64,000 bases of DNA from assembly GCF_003634045.1 (NCBI RefSeq), contig NZ_RBIM01000001.1:434001-498000 (forward strand). Reading direction: 5' to 3'. The translations under genes were made by a program, and so were the position numbers. Under the pieces are notes generated by a model, which ran no database searches, was not told the DNA's origin, and was given only the letters and a program-made list of their open reading frames with translations. The first letter of the stretch is position 1, and each line of letters starts with the position of its first letter. The DNA comes from Maricaulis maris. GTDB taxonomy: Bacteria; Pseudomonadota; Alphaproteobacteria; Caulobacterales; Maricaulaceae. This document shows positions 26,827 to 36,178 of this stretch, one piece after another.

Positions 26827-28118
26827 GCGCTTGCCCCTGCCTTGTCGGCCCGGTTCAGCAGGCGGTTGATCGCCGCCAGGCTGGTCTCAAGCGCACCACC
26901 CGAGATATCGGCGATGGCGCGCTCAGCGCTGGCCCGACCCGGCCCGTTTGCCTGCCAGACCTGTTCAACGGCTTGTGCCAAGCTCGGTGCGTCGTCAACT
27001 TCCAGTACAGCGTCGTGGCGGCGATAGGCGGCGTACACGTCATCGAAACTCGCAACATGCGGCCCGGTGATCACGCTGGCCCCTGCCTGGCTGGCTTCGA
27101 TCGGATTGTGCCCGCCAATATCCGGCAGCAGGCTGCCGGCGATCAAAGCGGCCGGGGCGAGGGCGAACCAGAGCGGCATTTCGCCCAGCGTATCGGCCAG
27201 CCAGACCGTGTCCCGAGGCTCGGGGACCTCGCCGCGCGAACGCCGGGCCATCGCAAAGCCGTGTTGCTTGATCAGTGCCTCCAGCGCACCGCCGCGTTCC
27301 GGGTGGCGCGGGGCGAGGATGAGCAGGGCGCCGGGATGGGTCTTGTGCAGCACGGCGTGGGCCGACAGGACAATGTCGTCCTCGCCGTCATGCGTCGAGG
27401 CGGCAAGCCAGACCGGGCGACCGGCGAGACCCGATTTGAGGCTTGCTAGCTCGTCGGGATCCGGCGCCAGCGGCTGGGCTTCCAGTTTGAGATTGCCGGC
27501 CAGCACGATCTCGCGACCGGTCAGGTCTTCCAGACCGTCGCGGGTGCGGGTGTCGGCGGCGCCGATCCAGTCGAAGCCCTCCAGTAGCCGCCGGAGGGCG
27601 TCACCGCGCTTGCGCCAACGCTGCAGCGAGCCCGCATTCATGCGGGCATTGACGAGCGCCATCGGGATGTCGCGGAGGCGTGCCTCGATCAACAGGTTCG
27701 GCCACAGCTCGGATTCTGCGATCACACCCGCATCCGGTCGCCAATGGTCAAGGAAGCGCCGGACTGCGCCGGGCGTGTCGACCGGCACATATTGATGCTT
27801 GGCCTGGGGCGGCAGGCGTTTGGCCATCAGCGTGGCCGAGGTCACCGTGCCGGTGGTGACCAGGAATTCGAGGTCGGGGTCTTGCTGGGCCAGCTCGTCG
27901 ACCAGGGTGGCCAGGACCAGGCTCTCGCCGACGCTCGCGCCATGCAGCCAGAGGAGCTTGCCGCCGGGGCGGCGGATATCGGGACGGCCCAGGCGTTCGT
28001 GCCGACGGGCCGCGTCTTCCTTTCCGGCCCGCGCCCGGCGCGACAGGATGGCGGGCAGGAGCGGTGACGCGAGCCCGGTGAGCGCGCGATAGAGTTGGAG
28101 CGAGACCGGCAGGCTCAC
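26823..28118 (-). CDS. waaA: 3-deoxy-D-manno-octulosonic acid transferase
   Basis: A 431-residue GT30 glycosyltransferase that adds Kdo to lipid A at the inner membrane. Landmarks are LLWLHGASVGE with the catalytic Glu, GVIAESELWPNLL, and the C-terminal sugar-nucleotide site GGHNPIEASQAGASVITGPH. An N-terminal hydrophobic segment anchors it. It overlaps both neighbours by four bases, so the whole LPS unit is coupled. Confidence 0.95.
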   Translation of the reverse strand: MSLPVSLQLYRALTGLASPLLPAILSRRARAGKEDAARRHERLGRPDIRRPGGKLLWLHGASVGESLVLATLVDELAQQDPDLEFLVTTGTVTSATLMAKRLPPQAKHQYVPVDTPGAVRRFLDHWRPDAGVIAESELWPNLLIEARLRDIPMALVNARMNAGSLQRWRKRGDALRRLLEGFDWIGAADTRTRDGLEDLTGREIVLAGNLKLEAQPLAPDPDELASLKSGLAGRPVWLAASTHDGEDDIVLSAHAVLHKTHPGALLILAPRHPERGGALEALIKQHGFAMARRSRGEVPEPRDTVWLADTLGEMPLWFALAPAALIAGSLLPDIGGHNPIEASQAGASVITGPHVASFDDVYAAYRRHDAVLEVDDAPSLAQAVEQVWQANGPGRASAERAIADISGGALETSLAAINRLLNRADKAGASA

Positions 28119-28927
28119 GCCGGCGCCTCGGAGGGTTCGGAGGCGCTGCCATTCTTGGGGGTGTTGCCCCGGCGTTTGCCGGACCGTTCGCCGGTACCGG
28201 GACGAAGCTTGCTGTCGGGCTCGACAATGTCGCCGCCCACCGCTTCGTCGGCCTCACGCGTGATCGCGTTGAGCGTGGTTTCCAACGCCAGTCGGGCCGC
28301 TTCCAGCTCTTCCGGTCCGGCATTCTTGGCGACATGGATCGGTTCGCCCCAGATGATGATGCCACGGGTGAAGAAATGCGGCAGGCAATGATGGTCCCAG
28401 GCGTTGCGGAGAACGGTCTTGCGGCGCGTTGACCAGGTGAAGGGCAGGATCGGAACGCCGGTATCGCGGGCCATGCGGACAGCGCCATAGCCGGCCCGCA
28501 TGCGCGGGCCGCGCGGCCCGTCCGGTGTCACCGCACCACAGCCGCCGGCATTGAGATGGTTGACCATGGCGCGATAGGCGGCTTCACCGCCCTTGGTCGC
28601 ACCTGGCTTGTCGGGATTGCGGGACGAGCCGCGCACCACGCCGACCTTGTACCAGCGGGTCAGTCGCGAGCCGATTTCGCCTTCGCGCGAACGCGAAGCG
28701 AGGGCGACCATGCGGTCCTTCTGGCGCGCCCAGCCATGCAGGGCCATCAGGATCCGGCCATGCCAGACGCAGCCGAGAATGGGTTTGCGCTCGTCCCAGA
28801 CCGATTGCACGAAGTCGGCATTGCGATGTTCCCAGCGTATCGAGCGCCGGACCAGCTCGAGATAGAGCAGGATGAGGAAGGCGAGGGCTTCCTGGGCCCA
28901 GGGGCGGGAGAGCAGGCGTTTTGACAT
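28115..28927 (-). CDS. DUF374 lysophospholipid acyltransferase-like protein
   Basis: A 270-residue protein of the DUF374 family usually found beside waaA. A membrane helix lies near residues 11-24. CVWHGRILM takes the place of the HxxxxD motif, and VTPDGPRGPRMRAGYGAVRMA is the diagnostic family block. The C-terminal 40 residues are basic and Pro/Gly rich. A start at 28969 is possible. It leads the lipid A operon and is divergent from the phosphatase gene, with 103 bases between starts. Confidence 0.85.
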   Translation of the reverse strand: MSKRLLSRPWAQEALAFLILLYLELVRRSIRWEHRNADFVQSVWDERKPILGCVWHGRILMALHGWARQKDRMVALASRSREGEIGSRLTRWYKVGVVRGSSRNPDKPGATKGGEAAYRAMVNHLNAGGCGAVTPDGPRGPRMRAGYGAVRMARDTGVPILPFTWSTRRKTVLRNAWDHHCLPHFFTRGIIIWGEPIHVAKNAGPEELEAARLALETTLNAITREADEAVGGDIVEPDSKLRPGTGERSGKRRGNTPKNGSASEPSEAPA

Positions 28928-29030
28928 GTCAGGCCCTAGCTCACCTCCGTGACGCAAAAGGTCAAGCATGGCGCGCGGTTGCGTCGGCGCCGAGACCAGC
29001 CTAAATGCGCTGCCAGACGAAAGGCCCAGC

Positions 29031-29693
29031 ATGCCCTATGACCTGAACGACCCGAAGGACCGCGAGCGCGCCTGGCAGGATTATCTGTGGAAGGATCATG
29101 GCATCCTGCGGCAGAAATTCCACAACATGCACGAGGTCGGCGGCGGCATGTGGCGCGCCAACCAGCCCTCGCCCGAGCGCCTGGAACAGCTGGCGGCAGT
29201 CGGGTTCAAGACCATTCTCAACATCCGCGGCACCCAGCCGGGCGTGTGTTATTATGATCTCGAGAAGGAGGCCTGCGAACGCTTTGGCCTCGAGATGATC
29301 GACATGCCCTTCGGCTCACGCGAGGCGCCGTATGTCGATCGCATGCAGCGGGCTGTGAAAATATTCGACAGCATCGAATATCCGGCCCTGATCCATTGCA
29401 AGTCAGGCGCCGACCGGGCCGGCATCATCTCGGTCCTCTACGCGCTGACCAAGCTGAAACTGCCCTATGACGAGGCGATCACGCACCTGTCGCTGAAATA
29501 CCTGCATGTGAAAGCCGGCAAGACTGGCGTGCTGGATTATTTCTTCGAGTGCTACCGCGCCTATAATGAAGCCACGCCGATCGATTTCATGGACTGGGTC
29601 GAAAATGTCTATGACCGCGAGACTGTGCAGGCGGGCTTCATGTCGAGTTGGTGGGGCAATTTCCTGACAGACAAGCTGCTGCGCCGCGAATAG
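29031..29693 (+). CDS. Tyrosine / dual-specificity phosphatase family protein
   Basis: A 220-residue cytosolic protein with the Cys-phosphatase signature HCKSGADRAG (Cx5R) near residue 125. An Asp upstream (IDMPFGSREAP region) could be the general acid. FKTILNIRG and the closing WWGNFLTDKLLRRE are similar to bacterial DSP-like phosphatases of the cyclin-dependent-inhibitor type. Location beside the lipid A operon suggests, but does not prove, a lipid or sugar phosphate substrate. Confidence 0.85.
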   Translation: MPYDLNDPKDRERAWQDYLWKDHGILRQKFHNMHEVGGGMWRANQPSPERLEQLAAVGFKTILNIRGTQPGVCYYDLEKEACERFGLEMIDMPFGSREAPYVDRMQRAVKIFDSIEYPALIHCKSGADRAGIISVLYALTKLKLPYDEAITHLSLKYLHVKAGKTGVLDYFFECYRAYNEATPIDFMDWVENVYDRETVQAGFMSSWWGNFLTDKLLRRE

Positions 29694-29736
29694 ACGCCGC
29701 CCATTTTTTATAACCAGTGAATTCATCAGATATGAC

Positions 29737-29779
29737 GACTCTTTCCACAGGATTGAGTCACATTAATGCTCGTTAACCA
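29737..29779 (+). promoter_or_regulatory. GANTC and TTAACC sites upstream of the histidine kinase
   Basis: GACTC (29737-29741) and GAGTC (29755-29759) are CcrM-type methylation sites, and TTAACCAC begins at 29773 as a CtrA-like half-site. All lie within 90 bases of the kinase start at 29823. This is a cell-cycle-type promoter by motif only. Confidence 0.35.
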
Positions 29780-29822
29780 CGTTCAGCGTCCCGGCTTGCC
29801 GGGGGGCGAGGGGGAGGGGCTG

Positions 29823-31430
29823 ATGCCGGATCTGGCCATACGTTCAGACTATACGCAGGAACGGTTGAACCGTCTGAATTTCCTGTTGTCGCGCGAATGT
29901 GGCCCGGCCTTTCTTGAGGCTTTCGTCAAGCAGACCGCCGAAGTTTTCGCCGCTGACCGCCTCTTTATCGCCCGCATCGACGCCACCCATTCACGCCTGC
30001 GCACCCTCAAGGTCGCCTGCGGCAGCGCCCTCGTCGGCAATTATTGCTACGAACTGAAGGGTACGCCCTGCGCCGATGTGATGGAGGCTGGCGCTGATAT
30101 CTTCGAGGACAATGTGGCGGCGCGCTATCCGCGCGACTTCATGCTCGAGGAAATGGGCATGCGGGCCTATGTCGGCATGCCGTTGTATAATGGCGCCCAG
30201 TCGGTCGGCATTGTCGTGGCCATGTTCAAGCGGCCGGTTGAACTCGCCGACGAACTGCTCGCCGTGTTCAACCATTATCGTCGCCGCCTGACCGGTGAAA
30301 TCCTGGCCGCTGAGTCCGGTGACCGCGCCGAACTGGCGATGAGGGGCACGTCGGACGGCATTGTCGACATGTGCCTGGAAACAGACCAGGTCTACATCTC
30401 GGCCCGCGGTCGCGAATTGCTGGGCTATCAGCCCCGCGAGTTCACGGCCGCGACCGACAGCTTCACAACGCTCGTCCACGGCGATGACCGGTCGCGCTTC
30501 CAGTCGGCCCTGAACGCCCATTTTCGCGCCGGTCGCCCGTTTGACCTGACGATCCGTTTGAAAGTTGTCGGCGGGCTTCATCGCTGGTTTCGCATGCGCG
30601 GTGAGGCGGTGCGCACGCCGGACGGCGATCCGGTTCGCCTTGTCGGTGCCCTGACCGATATTCACGACCTTGTCGAAGCGCGCCAGCAGGCGACCGAGGC
30701 GAGCCGCGCCAAATCACGCTTCCTGGCGACGATGAGCCACGAAATCCGCACGCCGATGAATGGTGTGTTGGGCATGTCAGCGCTGCTGGCGAGCACAGAC
30801 CTTGAACCGTCCCAGCGCGAGATGGTCAGTCTGATCGAGGCCTCCGGCCAGTCGCTGTTGACCATTCTCAATGACATTCTCGACCTGGCCAATATCGAGT
30901 CCGGTCGTTTCGAAGTCGAGCAGGCCAGTTTCAATCCGGCCGAGCTTGTCCGCACGGTTGCCGGCCCCTATCGCATGAAGGCGATGGAGAAGGGGTTGAA
31001 CCTGCATCTGGAAATCGATCCGGTTGCCGAGCGCGAGGTCGTCGGAGACCCGGCCCGGGTCCGCCAGATTTTGTCCAACCTCCTGTCCAACGCCGTGAAA
31101 TTCACCGATCGCGGCGAGGTACGGGTGCGCTGCCTGATGAGCCAGACCGAAGACCGGTCGCACGATGTGAGATTCGAGGTCGGCGATACCGGCATCGGCA
31201 TGGACAACGATCTGATGGCCCGCATCTTCATGCCGTTCAGCCAGGGCGAGGCGGTCATGCAGCGCAAGAATGGCGGGACCGGCCTGGGTCTCGCCATCGC
31301 CAAGAAACTGGCCGAGCTGATGGGCGGCGACATCATTGTTGAAAGCGCGCCGGGCGCCGGCTCGAAATTTGCCGTGACATTGCCTGAGAGCGGGCGTCGC
31401 AGCGAGATACTTCAGGCCCAGCACGCCTGA
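29823..31430 (+). CDS. GAF-PAS sensor histidine kinase
   Basis: A 535-residue soluble kinase. A GAF-like domain occupies about residues 15-155, a PAS/PAC domain about 165-285 (ELLGYQPREF then GEAVRTPDGDPVRLVG), HisKA about 300-365 with the phospho-acceptor His in FLATMSHEIRTPMNG, and HATPase_c about 410-525 with NLLSNAVKFTDRGEV, DTGIGMD and GGTGLGLAIAKKL. No membrane helix and no receiver domain are present; the partner regulator is not adjacent. The start at 29823 has a strong GGAGGGG; an ATG at 29766 is an alternative. The signal is unknown. Confidence 0.9.
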   Translation: MPDLAIRSDYTQERLNRLNFLLSRECGPAFLEAFVKQTAEVFAADRLFIARIDATHSRLRTLKVACGSALVGNYCYELKGTPCADVMEAGADIFEDNVAARYPRDFMLEEMGMRAYVGMPLYNGAQSVGIVVAMFKRPVELADELLAVFNHYRRRLTGEILAAESGDRAELAMRGTSDGIVDMCLETDQVYISARGRELLGYQPREFTAATDSFTTLVHGDDRSRFQSALNAHFRAGRPFDLTIRLKVVGGLHRWFRMRGEAVRTPDGDPVRLVGALTDIHDLVEARQQATEASRAKSRFLATMSHEIRTPMNGVLGMSALLASTDLEPSQREMVSLIEASGQSLLTILNDILDLANIESGRFEVEQASFNPAELVRTVAGPYRMKAMEKGLNLHLEIDPVAEREVVGDPARVRQILSNLLSNAVKFTDRGEVRVRCLMSQTEDRSHDVRFEVGDTGIGMDNDLMARIFMPFSQGEAVMQRKNGGTGLGLAIAKKLAELMGGDIIVESAPGAGSKFAVTLPESGRRSEILQAQHA

Positions 31431-31457
31431 TCCGGTCGTCCGGGGTTTTTGCTGGCG

Positions 31458-33209
31458 CTATTCGCCGAATTGCATCCGGCACAGGCGGGCATAGAGACCG
31501 TCGCGGGCGACCAGCTCGTCATGTCGGCCCTGTTCCGCGATCCGCCCCTGTTCCATCACATAGATCCAGTCGGCATGACGCACGGTCGACAGCCGGTGGG
31601 CGATGACCAGGCTGGTCCGGCCCTGCGACAGGCGTTCCAGCGCGGCTTGAACCCGTTGTTCCGACTCGGTGTCGAGCGCGCTCGTCGCTTCATCGAGCAA
31701 CAGGATGGGGGCGTCCTTCAGGATCGCCCGGGCGATCGACAGGCGCTGGCGTTGACCACCCGACAGATTGCCGCCGCGCGGCCCGACCGGGCTGTCATAG
31801 CCATCCGGCAGCGCCATGATGAAATCATGCGCATCGGCGGCCTTGGCGGCGGCGATGATGGCGTCTTCGTCGGCGTGCAAGTCACCGAAGCCGATATTGG
31901 CGCGCACCGTATCGTCAAACAGGGTCACATCCTGGCTGACCAGCGCCATGCTCTGTCGCAGCGATCCCAATGAGACGGTGCGGGTGTCGGTGCCGTCAAT
32001 CGTGATCATGCCGTTCTGGGCGTCATGGAGGCGCGGCAACAGGTTGAGGATGGTCGACTTGCCGGAGCCGGACGGTCCGACCAGCGCGATGGTCTGGCCC
32101 GGCTCGGCCTTGAGCGAGATGTCTGACAAGGCCACCGATCCGTCCGGATAGGCAAAGCCGATCCCGTCAAAGCGGACGGCGCCATCGGTGACGGCGAGGG
32201 CTGGCGCATCGAGGGCGGTGGTCACGGTCTCGTCGGTGTCGAGCACAATGAAGATCCGGTCGAGGACAGCAAAGCCCTCCTGCACGACGGCATTGAGCGT
32301 GCCCAGGGCCCGGATCGCCGGTGCGATCACCGTAATCCCGGTCAGCACACCGATGATATTGCCCAGCGAGGTCTCGCCATTGAGCATGCGCCATCCTGCA
32401 AAGGCCACCAGACCGGCAAAGGCCAGCCCGCCGACGACTTCAAGGATCGGATCGATGCGGGCCTTGTTCTCGGTGATTTTCAGGAGGAAGCGCAGCCGGT
32501 CGAAGAAGGATTTGCGGGCGCGTTCGCTTTCATAATCCTCCAGCCCATAGGTCTTGACCATGCGGGCGCCGGAGAAACTCTCTTCCAGCTGGCTGGTCAC
32601 CTCGCCCATTTGCGACTGGGCCTGGGAGGAGGTCTTGCGCAGGCGCTGGCCGATCCGGATCACCGGCCAGGCCGCGATCGGGTAGACGACCAGGATCAAC
32701 AGCGACAGCATCCAGTCGAGGCTCAGCATGACGCCGATCGTGATCACCACGGTCAACACGTCGCGCATCAGATTGTTGGAGAGGCGGACAATCGTCTCGC
32801 GCAGAAGCGTGATGTCATTGGTGAACCGCGACACCAGCGAGCCGGTGCCTTCGGCCTGCAGACGCGCGAAATCAGCCCGCACCAGCTTGCCGAACATGGC
32901 GTTCTGCAGGTCCTGCATCACGTTCAGCGCCAGCCGATTGGTCTGCACGGTCTGCAGATAGAGGCTGACCCCGCGCAGGGTGGCGAGGCCGATCACGGCC
33001 AGCGGGGCGAGCGGGAAAAAGTCCGCCGCACCATTGTTCAGCTTGTCGAAGGTCCAGGCGATGACGCCGGCATAGGAGGCGGCGGCTCCGGCCGTGATCG
33101 CCGACAGGACCAGCGCCAGACCGACCAGGCCGGGGCGCCGCCAAAGCCAGTCGCGCCACAGGCGTTTGCCCAGCGTGGCTGTTGAGGAGGGTGGGGTCTC
33201 GCCTGTCAC
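31458..33209 (-). CDS. MsbA-like ABC exporter (fused TM and ATPase)
   Basis: A 583-residue half-transporter. Six membrane helices fill about residues 20-320. The ATPase has Walker A VGPSGSGKSTILNL, signature LSGGQRQRLSIARAIL and Walker B ILLLDEATSALD, with the switch His in IAHRLSTVRHADWIY. Position between pmbA/DUF4170 and the lipid A genes suggests lipid A or a related lipid as substrate, the job of MsbA. Multidrug export is the alternative. Confidence 0.88.
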   Translation of the reverse strand: MTGETPPSSTATLGKRLWRDWLWRRPGLVGLALVLSAITAGAAASYAGVIAWTFDKLNNGAADFFPLAPLAVIGLATLRGVSLYLQTVQTNRLALNVMQDLQNAMFGKLVRADFARLQAEGTGSLVSRFTNDITLLRETIVRLSNNLMRDVLTVVITIGVMLSLDWMLSLLILVVYPIAAWPVIRIGQRLRKTSSQAQSQMGEVTSQLEESFSGARMVKTYGLEDYESERARKSFFDRLRFLLKITENKARIDPILEVVGGLAFAGLVAFAGWRMLNGETSLGNIIGVLTGITVIAPAIRALGTLNAVVQEGFAVLDRIFIVLDTDETVTTALDAPALAVTDGAVRFDGIGFAYPDGSVALSDISLKAEPGQTIALVGPSGSGKSTILNLLPRLHDAQNGMITIDGTDTRTVSLGSLRQSMALVSQDVTLFDDTVRANIGFGDLHADEDAIIAAAKAADAHDFIMALPDGYDSPVGPRGGNLSGGQRQRLSIARAILKDAPILLLDEATSALDTESEQRVQAALERLSQGRTSLVIAHRLSTVRHADWIYVMEQGRIAEQGRHDELVARDGLYARLCRMQFGE

Positions 33210-33224
33210 GCCGTGGATCGGAAC

Positions 33225-33479
33225 CTAGCCGTCCTTCTTCTCGGTCGAGGGATCGAGAAGCTTGTGGGCGTGGATGATGAAATAGCGCATGTGGGCATTG
33301 TCGACGGTGCGCTGGGCGGCGCCCTTCCAGGCGGCGCGGGCTTCGGCATAGCTGCCGAACGCGCCGACGAAATCGACCTCATCGAGATCCTTGAACTCGC
33401 AATTGGTGGGGTCGACACAGGCCAGCTCGCCGCCGATGACGAGGTGGAGAAGCTGGTTGTTGATCTTGGTTTCAGTCAT
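33225..33479 (-). CDS. DUF4170 family protein
   Basis: An 84-residue protein of the alphaproteobacterial DUF4170 family. LHLVIGGEL, VDFVGAFGSYAEARAAWKGAAQRTVD and MRYFIIHAHKLL are the conserved blocks. Function is unknown. It lies between pmbA and the ABC exporter in the same direction, a gene order I recall from other alphaproteobacteria next to LPS genes. Confidence 0.85.
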   Translation of the reverse strand: MTETKINNQLLHLVIGGELACVDPTNCEFKDLDEVDFVGAFGSYAEARAAWKGAAQRTVDNAHMRYFIIHAHKLLDPSTEKKDG

Positions 33480-33514
33480 GACGGGCTCCTAAAATGATCC
33501 TGTCCGTCCGGCGC

Positions 33515-34876
33515 CTAGAGACCGCCGATGGACATGGCGTCCACGAATACGCTGGGGGCGTTAACAGAACCCCGAAATTCCAGGTCACTGGCCGGAATGA
33601 GGCGGGCATAGATGTCGACGAGATTGCCGGCCACGGTGATCTCGCTGACCGGGTGATCGATCTGGCCATTGGCGATGCGATAGCCGGACACGCCGACCGA
33701 CCAGTCGCCGGTATTGGCGTTCAGCGACGGGCCGAACATTTCCATGATCAGGACGCCGTCCTTGATGCCGCTGATCAGGGCGTCGCGGCTGGCCTCGCCG
33801 GCTTCCATGTGGAAATTCGTCGGACCGGCACCGGGCGAACCGCCCATATTGCGCCGGGCATGGCCGGTCGGGCTCATGTCGAGCTGGCGGGCTGCGGCCG
33901 AGTTGAGGAACCAGGTGGTCAGCCGCCCGTCCTCGATAATGGCGCTGCGCCGATTGACCGTGCCTTCGCCGTCAAAGGGTGCCGAGGCATGGCCCCAGGG
34001 CCGGTGCGGGTCGTCGATGACGGTGACGCCCGGCGCAAAGATCATCTCGCCCAGCTTGTCGCGCAGGAAAGAGACACCGCGGGCCACGGCCGGGCCGGAT
34101 ATGGCGCCGGCGAGTGAACCGAGGAAGGTCGTGGCGACACGGCGATCAAACACCACCGGCATGACGCCGGAGGGGAGCTTCTTCGGGCCCAATCGGCGGG
34201 CTGCGCGTTCCCCGGCCTCCCGTCCGATCTCGACACGGTCACGCAGGTCGGCACGGCGCCGGGCCGATGTGGCGGCATAGTCGCGTTCCATCGCCTCGTC
34301 GCTGCCGGCGATCACGCTGGCACCATAGCCGAACACGCTCTTTTTCCAGCCGGCATTGAAGCCGGTCGATGTGGCATAGGCGGCTGCGCCCTGACCGGAC
34401 GACGCGAAGGCGGCGTCGGTCTTGGTAACGCCGTCAACGGCGCGGGCAGCGGACTCGATGGCCAGCGCCGTTTCTTCGAGTTCTTCCGGCGTCCACTCGC
34501 CGGCCTCGAACTGCTCGATCGACGGTGGTGCCTTGCACAGGCGCTCCGGGTCGGCGAGGGCAGAATAGGGATCTTCCGGTGCCGCCTTGGCCATGGTCAC
34601 GGCGCGGCCGATGGTGAAGTCGCGGCCTTTCTCCGACAGGTCGGAAAAGGCGACGCCGGCCTGGCGCTTGCCGACAAAGACCCGCAGGCCCGCATCCAGC
34701 GTTTCCGAGCGGCCAATGTCTTCCAGCTTGCCATCGCGGACGGAGAGCTCGGTTTCGCGCGACTCGGCGACCGAGGCCTCGGCGCTGTCGGCACCGGCTT
34801 TCAGGGCCCGGGCGACAAGGTCGGCGGCAATGTCCTGCAGGGCGGCGGGGTCGGGGGCTTTGAAGGTCTGTGTCAT
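33515..34876 (-). CDS. pmbA: TldD/PmbA family metalloprotease
   Basis: A 453-residue protein of the TldD/PmbA family. The N-terminal half carries ELSVRDGKLEDIGRSETLDAGLRVFVG. The C-terminal half carries GPAVARGVSFLRDKLGEMIF and the closing GEITVAGNL-type strand (HPVSEITVAGNLVDIY). The HExxxH zinc motif of TldD is absent, as in PmbA, the partner that lacks the metal site. TldD-PmbA complexes process modified peptides and the CcdA antitoxin in E. coli. The start at 34876 gives the usual N-terminus. Confidence 0.85.
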   Translation of the reverse strand: MTQTFKAPDPAALQDIAADLVARALKAGADSAEASVAESRETELSVRDGKLEDIGRSETLDAGLRVFVGKRQAGVAFSDLSEKGRDFTIGRAVTMAKAAPEDPYSALADPERLCKAPPSIEQFEAGEWTPEELEETALAIESAARAVDGVTKTDAAFASSGQGAAAYATSTGFNAGWKKSVFGYGASVIAGSDEAMERDYAATSARRRADLRDRVEIGREAGERAARRLGPKKLPSGVMPVVFDRRVATTFLGSLAGAISGPAVARGVSFLRDKLGEMIFAPGVTVIDDPHRPWGHASAPFDGEGTVNRRSAIIEDGRLTTWFLNSAAARQLDMSPTGHARRNMGGSPGAGPTNFHMEAGEASRDALISGIKDGVLIMEMFGPSLNANTGDWSVGVSGYRIANGQIDHPVSEITVAGNLVDIYARLIPASDLEFRGSVNAPSVFVDAMSIGGL

Positions 34877-34916
34877 GTGAGCGCTATAGCCCCGCGAGGC
34901 CCCGCCGGGCAATGGC

Positions 34917-35309
34917 TCAACTGACGGCCGTCCAGATCAGCCAGCCCGATCCGACCGCGACGCTGATCCAGGTGAACAGCGTGCCGACGACCCGGCCCAT
35001 GGACGTGCCGGCCGAACTCGACAGGCCCCAGGCGTGCAGGATGCGGCCCAGGGTCAGGCAGATGCCGAGGGCATGGATCACCAGGGCAGAGACACTGCTC
35101 AGTGCGAGACCGGCCAGGATGACCAGGGCAATCGGGACATATTCAACCGCATTGCCATGCACACGGCAGGCCCGTTCCAGCGCCGCATCCGTGCCGGAGC
35201 CGAGGCCGATCTTCGAGCGCTGGCGATGGCGAACCACATTGTAGGCAAGACCGACGAGCAAGAGCCCGTTGAGGCCGGTATAAAGGGCAAAAGCCTGGAT
35301 GGCGGTCAT
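34917..35309 (-). CDS. MAPEG family membrane protein
   Basis: A 130-residue protein with four hydrophobic helices. ERACRVHGNAVEYVPIALVILAG is the MAPEG signature, and GRILHAWGLSS follows. MAPEG members include microsomal glutathione transferases and leukotriene synthases; bacterial ones are mostly uncharacterised. The start at 35309 has GGGAGAG upstream. A short palindrome (GCCCGC-TTGAA-GCGGGC) lies between it and the upstream FrnE-like gene. A second MAPEG-like protein is at 38712. Confidence 0.85.
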   Translation of the reverse strand: MTAIQAFALYTGLNGLLLVGLAYNVVRHRQRSKIGLGSGTDAALERACRVHGNAVEYVPIALVILAGLALSSVSALVIHALGICLTLGRILHAWGLSSSAGTSMGRVVGTLFTWISVAVGSGWLIWTAVS

Positions 35310-35346
35310 GATCTCTCCCCGTCTGACCTGCCCGCTTGAAGCGGGC

Positions 35347-36009
35347 CTATTCCGTTTCGGCCGGTTCCTTGACCGCCTGGCGGATTGCATCGGCCAGAAC
35401 GGCCGCTTCCTGGGCACCGGACACGGCAAAGCGTCCGTTGAAAATATAGGTCGGCACGCCGGAGACGCCGAGCTTGCGGTAGAACAGCTCTTCCTCCCAG
35501 ACCGCTTTTTCGTCGCGATCGGTGGCCAGGAGGTCGGCCGTCACCGCGGCATCAAGGCCCGCCTGACCGGCGAGCTCGGCCAGCACGGCCGTGTCACCGA
35601 TATCGCGTCCCTGGTTGAAGAAGGCCGCGAACAGGGCTTCGGCCATTTCCGGCGTCTCGCCCTGACCGCCGGCCCAGCGCATCAGCCGGTGGGCGTTGAG
35701 CGTGTTGGGTCGCATGGTGATGTCGTCGAAACGGAACTCGATCCCGGCGGCCGGCCCGGCCTGTTCGAGATGGTCGCGCATGGCCTTCCAGCGGCCGGAC
35801 GCTTCGGCGCCGGAGAATTTCTCGCGCATATAGTCCTTGTAGGGGCGCCCTTCGCGAGCCAGCGTCGGGTCGAGCTGGAAGGGGCGCCAGACGGTCTCGA
35901 CCTCGATTTCCGCGGTCAGTTTGCGGGCTTCATCCCAATGGCGCTTGCCGAGCCAGCACCAGGGGCAGACGAGGTCGGAGACGATGTCAACGGTCACGGA
36001 TTGGGTCAT
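35347..36009 (-). CDS. DsbA-family oxidoreductase (FrnE-like)
   Basis: A 220-residue cytosolic thioredoxin-fold protein. The active-site motif CPWCWLGKRHWDEA lies near residue 15, and the cis-Pro loop is GVSGVPTYIFNGRFAVSGAQ. The long helical insert between them (residues about 60-150, with NTLNAHRLM) is typical of FrnE and 2-hydroxychromene-2-carboxylate isomerase relatives. No signal peptide is present. It should be a dithiol oxidoreductase or isomerase; the substrate is unknown. Confidence 0.88.
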   Translation of the reverse strand: MTQSVTVDIVSDLVCPWCWLGKRHWDEARKLTAEIEVETVWRPFQLDPTLAREGRPYKDYMREKFSGAEASGRWKAMRDHLEQAGPAAGIEFRFDDITMRPNTLNAHRLMRWAGGQGETPEMAEALFAAFFNQGRDIGDTAVLAELAGQAGLDAAVTADLLATDRDEKAVWEEELFYRKLGVSGVPTYIFNGRFAVSGAQEAAVLADAIRQAVKEPAETE

Positions 36010-36088
36010 GCCGGTGATTTAGGCGAGTTCGCAGGAAAATGCGAGGCTTGGAGGGAGCGATGGGCGGGAGAGATGCGGGTGGCGGGCT

Positions 36089-36147
36089 CGTCATCCCCCC
36101 GTGCTTGGACACCAGGCCATCGCGGACCTGTGAACGAGGGGATGACG
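36089..36147. repeat. Palindromic intergenic repeat (CGTCATCCCC family)
   Basis: A 10-bp inverted repeat, CGTCATCCCC at 36089-36098 and GGGGATGACG at 36138-36147, encloses 39 bases. This looks like the widespread GTCATCCCC palindromic repeats of proteobacteria. It occupies the 169-base gap after the FrnE-like gene. A diverged half is present near 49878. Confidence 0.6.
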
Positions 36148-36178
36148 CCCACCGGCCACCCACCGACCGGAAGTCGGG